DNA of 64,000 bases from a bacterium. GTDB taxonomy: Bacteria > Myxococcota_A > Polyangia > Nannocystales > Nannocystaceae. This document shows, one piece after another, positions 63,763 to 64,000 of this stretch. Below the pieces are notes generated by a model. That model ran no database searches. It was not told the origin of the DNA and saw nothing but the letters and a program-made list of their open reading frames with translations. The translations under genes and the position numbers were made by a program. Numbering within the stretch: the stretch's first letter is position 1; every line of letters begins with the position of its first letter. Location: assembly GCA_024742475.1 (NCBI GenBank), contig JANSYI010000007.1, positions 213,567-277,566 of the forward strand, in the 5' to 3' direction.

Positions 63763-64000
63763 GGAGGCGAAGGAGCGAGCCAAAGGCTCGCGAGCAAGGG
63801 CGCCCCGCGCCCGCCCTTGGAGGGAGGCGCGAAGGGGGCGGCTCTCACCACCGCCGAATCGGAGGCGAAGGAGCGAGCCAAAGGCTCGCGAGCAAGGGCG
63901 CCCCGCGCCCGCCCTTGGAGGGAGGCGCGAAGGGGGCGGCTCTCACCACCGCCGAATCGGAGGCGAAGGAGCGAGCCAAAGGCTCGCGAGCAAGGGCGCC
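63763..64000. repeat. 98-bp tandem repeat, about 2.4 exact copies, open at the window edge
   Basis: Units start at 63763, 63861 and 63959, each GGAGGCGAAGGAGCGAGCCA..., and are identical wherever they can be compared. Inside each unit is a hairpin GCGAGCC-AAA-GGCTCGC and a GC-rich stretch CGCCCCGCGCCCGCCC. A diverged GCGAGCC-GAG-GGCTCGC hairpin stands just before, at 63739. There are no spacers of unique sequence, so it is not CRISPR. The array continues past 64000. Confidence 0.88.

Noticed and set aside
63763..64000. CRISPR array
   Set aside because: Repeats are 98 bp and directly adjacent with no unique spacers; no cas genes.

Overview
The window looks like chromosomal DNA of a high-GC myxobacterium, most likely the Nannocystineae (Nannocystis/Plesiocystis/Enhygromyxa type). 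This is inferred from the very high GC with strong GC3 bias, a myxobacterial-type PUFA synthase cluster (pfaD, pfa2, pfa3 order), many small lipoproteins with acidic or Ser/Thr/Gly linkers, several Hanks-type Ser/Thr kinases (one with TPRs), a protein with a MYXO-CTERM-like C-terminus, and an orphan VgrG. No rRNA, CRISPR array, transposase or phage module was seen.

Layout. 1-13133 (minus): PUFA synthase operon, pfaD -> pfa2 (KS-MAT-ACP-ACP-ACP-KR-DH) -> pfa3 (KS-CLF-AT-DH..., cut by the left edge). 13400-14400: a small pseudopilin-like gene on the plus strand and a Sfp-type phosphopantetheinyl transferase that probably activates the ACPs. 14386-16080: a debris zone around tRNA-Arg(CCT), with a frameshifted macrodomain remnant and a two-gene HTH/nucleotidyltransferase locus whose second gene has an in-frame stop and whose promoter carries a perfect 15+15 bp palindrome. 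16100-19900: envelope proteins (lipoproteins, a beta-barrel, a vWA protein). 19863-23693: RNase II-type exonuclease, endonuclease III and a DUF2723-type membrane protein. 23767-27579: a Ser/Thr kinase with a GspC-like periplasmic domain, then a translationally coupled pair, a caspase-like/methyltransferase fusion and a glutamate-racemase-like enzyme. 27598-34228: a CPA-type antiporter with RCK and EIIA-like domains, an HTTM membrane protein with its partner, and a kinase/membrane-protein/six-hairpin-like operon. 34370-39579: a lipoprotein, a TPR protein, an M14 peptidase, a PilB/GspE ATPase and a YpfJ-type zinc peptidase. 39803-42200: a lower-GC island with a thioredoxin-like lipoprotein and a Cys-rich secreted protein. 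42398-44872: repeats, a hairpin and VgrG. 44989-51571: mostly lipoproteins, a cyclophilin and dCMP deaminase. 51590-57614: an operon of two secreted metalloproteases and a TPR-kinase, running into dCMP deaminase. 57690-60495: ABC permease, ABC ATPase and PanE-like reductase, all coupled. 60546-63669: a methyltransferase lipoprotein, a Tat-type intradiol dioxygenase, and surE-apt. 63763-64000: a 98-bp tandem repeat that runs off the right edge.

How the genes work together. The clearest pathway is PUFA (EPA/DHA/ARA-type) synthesis: PPTase primes the tandem ACPs of Pfa2, Pfa2/Pfa3 extend and process the chain, and PfaD is the enoyl reductase. Much of the rest is envelope and signalling biology. 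The most unusual items are the caspase-like/methyltransferase plus racemase pair, the broken toxin-antitoxin-like locus with its palindromic operator beside a tRNA, and the lower-GC thioredoxin/Cys-rich island. Start codons were chosen from Shine-Dalgarno-like sequences, signal peptides, coupling overlaps and family length; several remain uncertain and are marked so.
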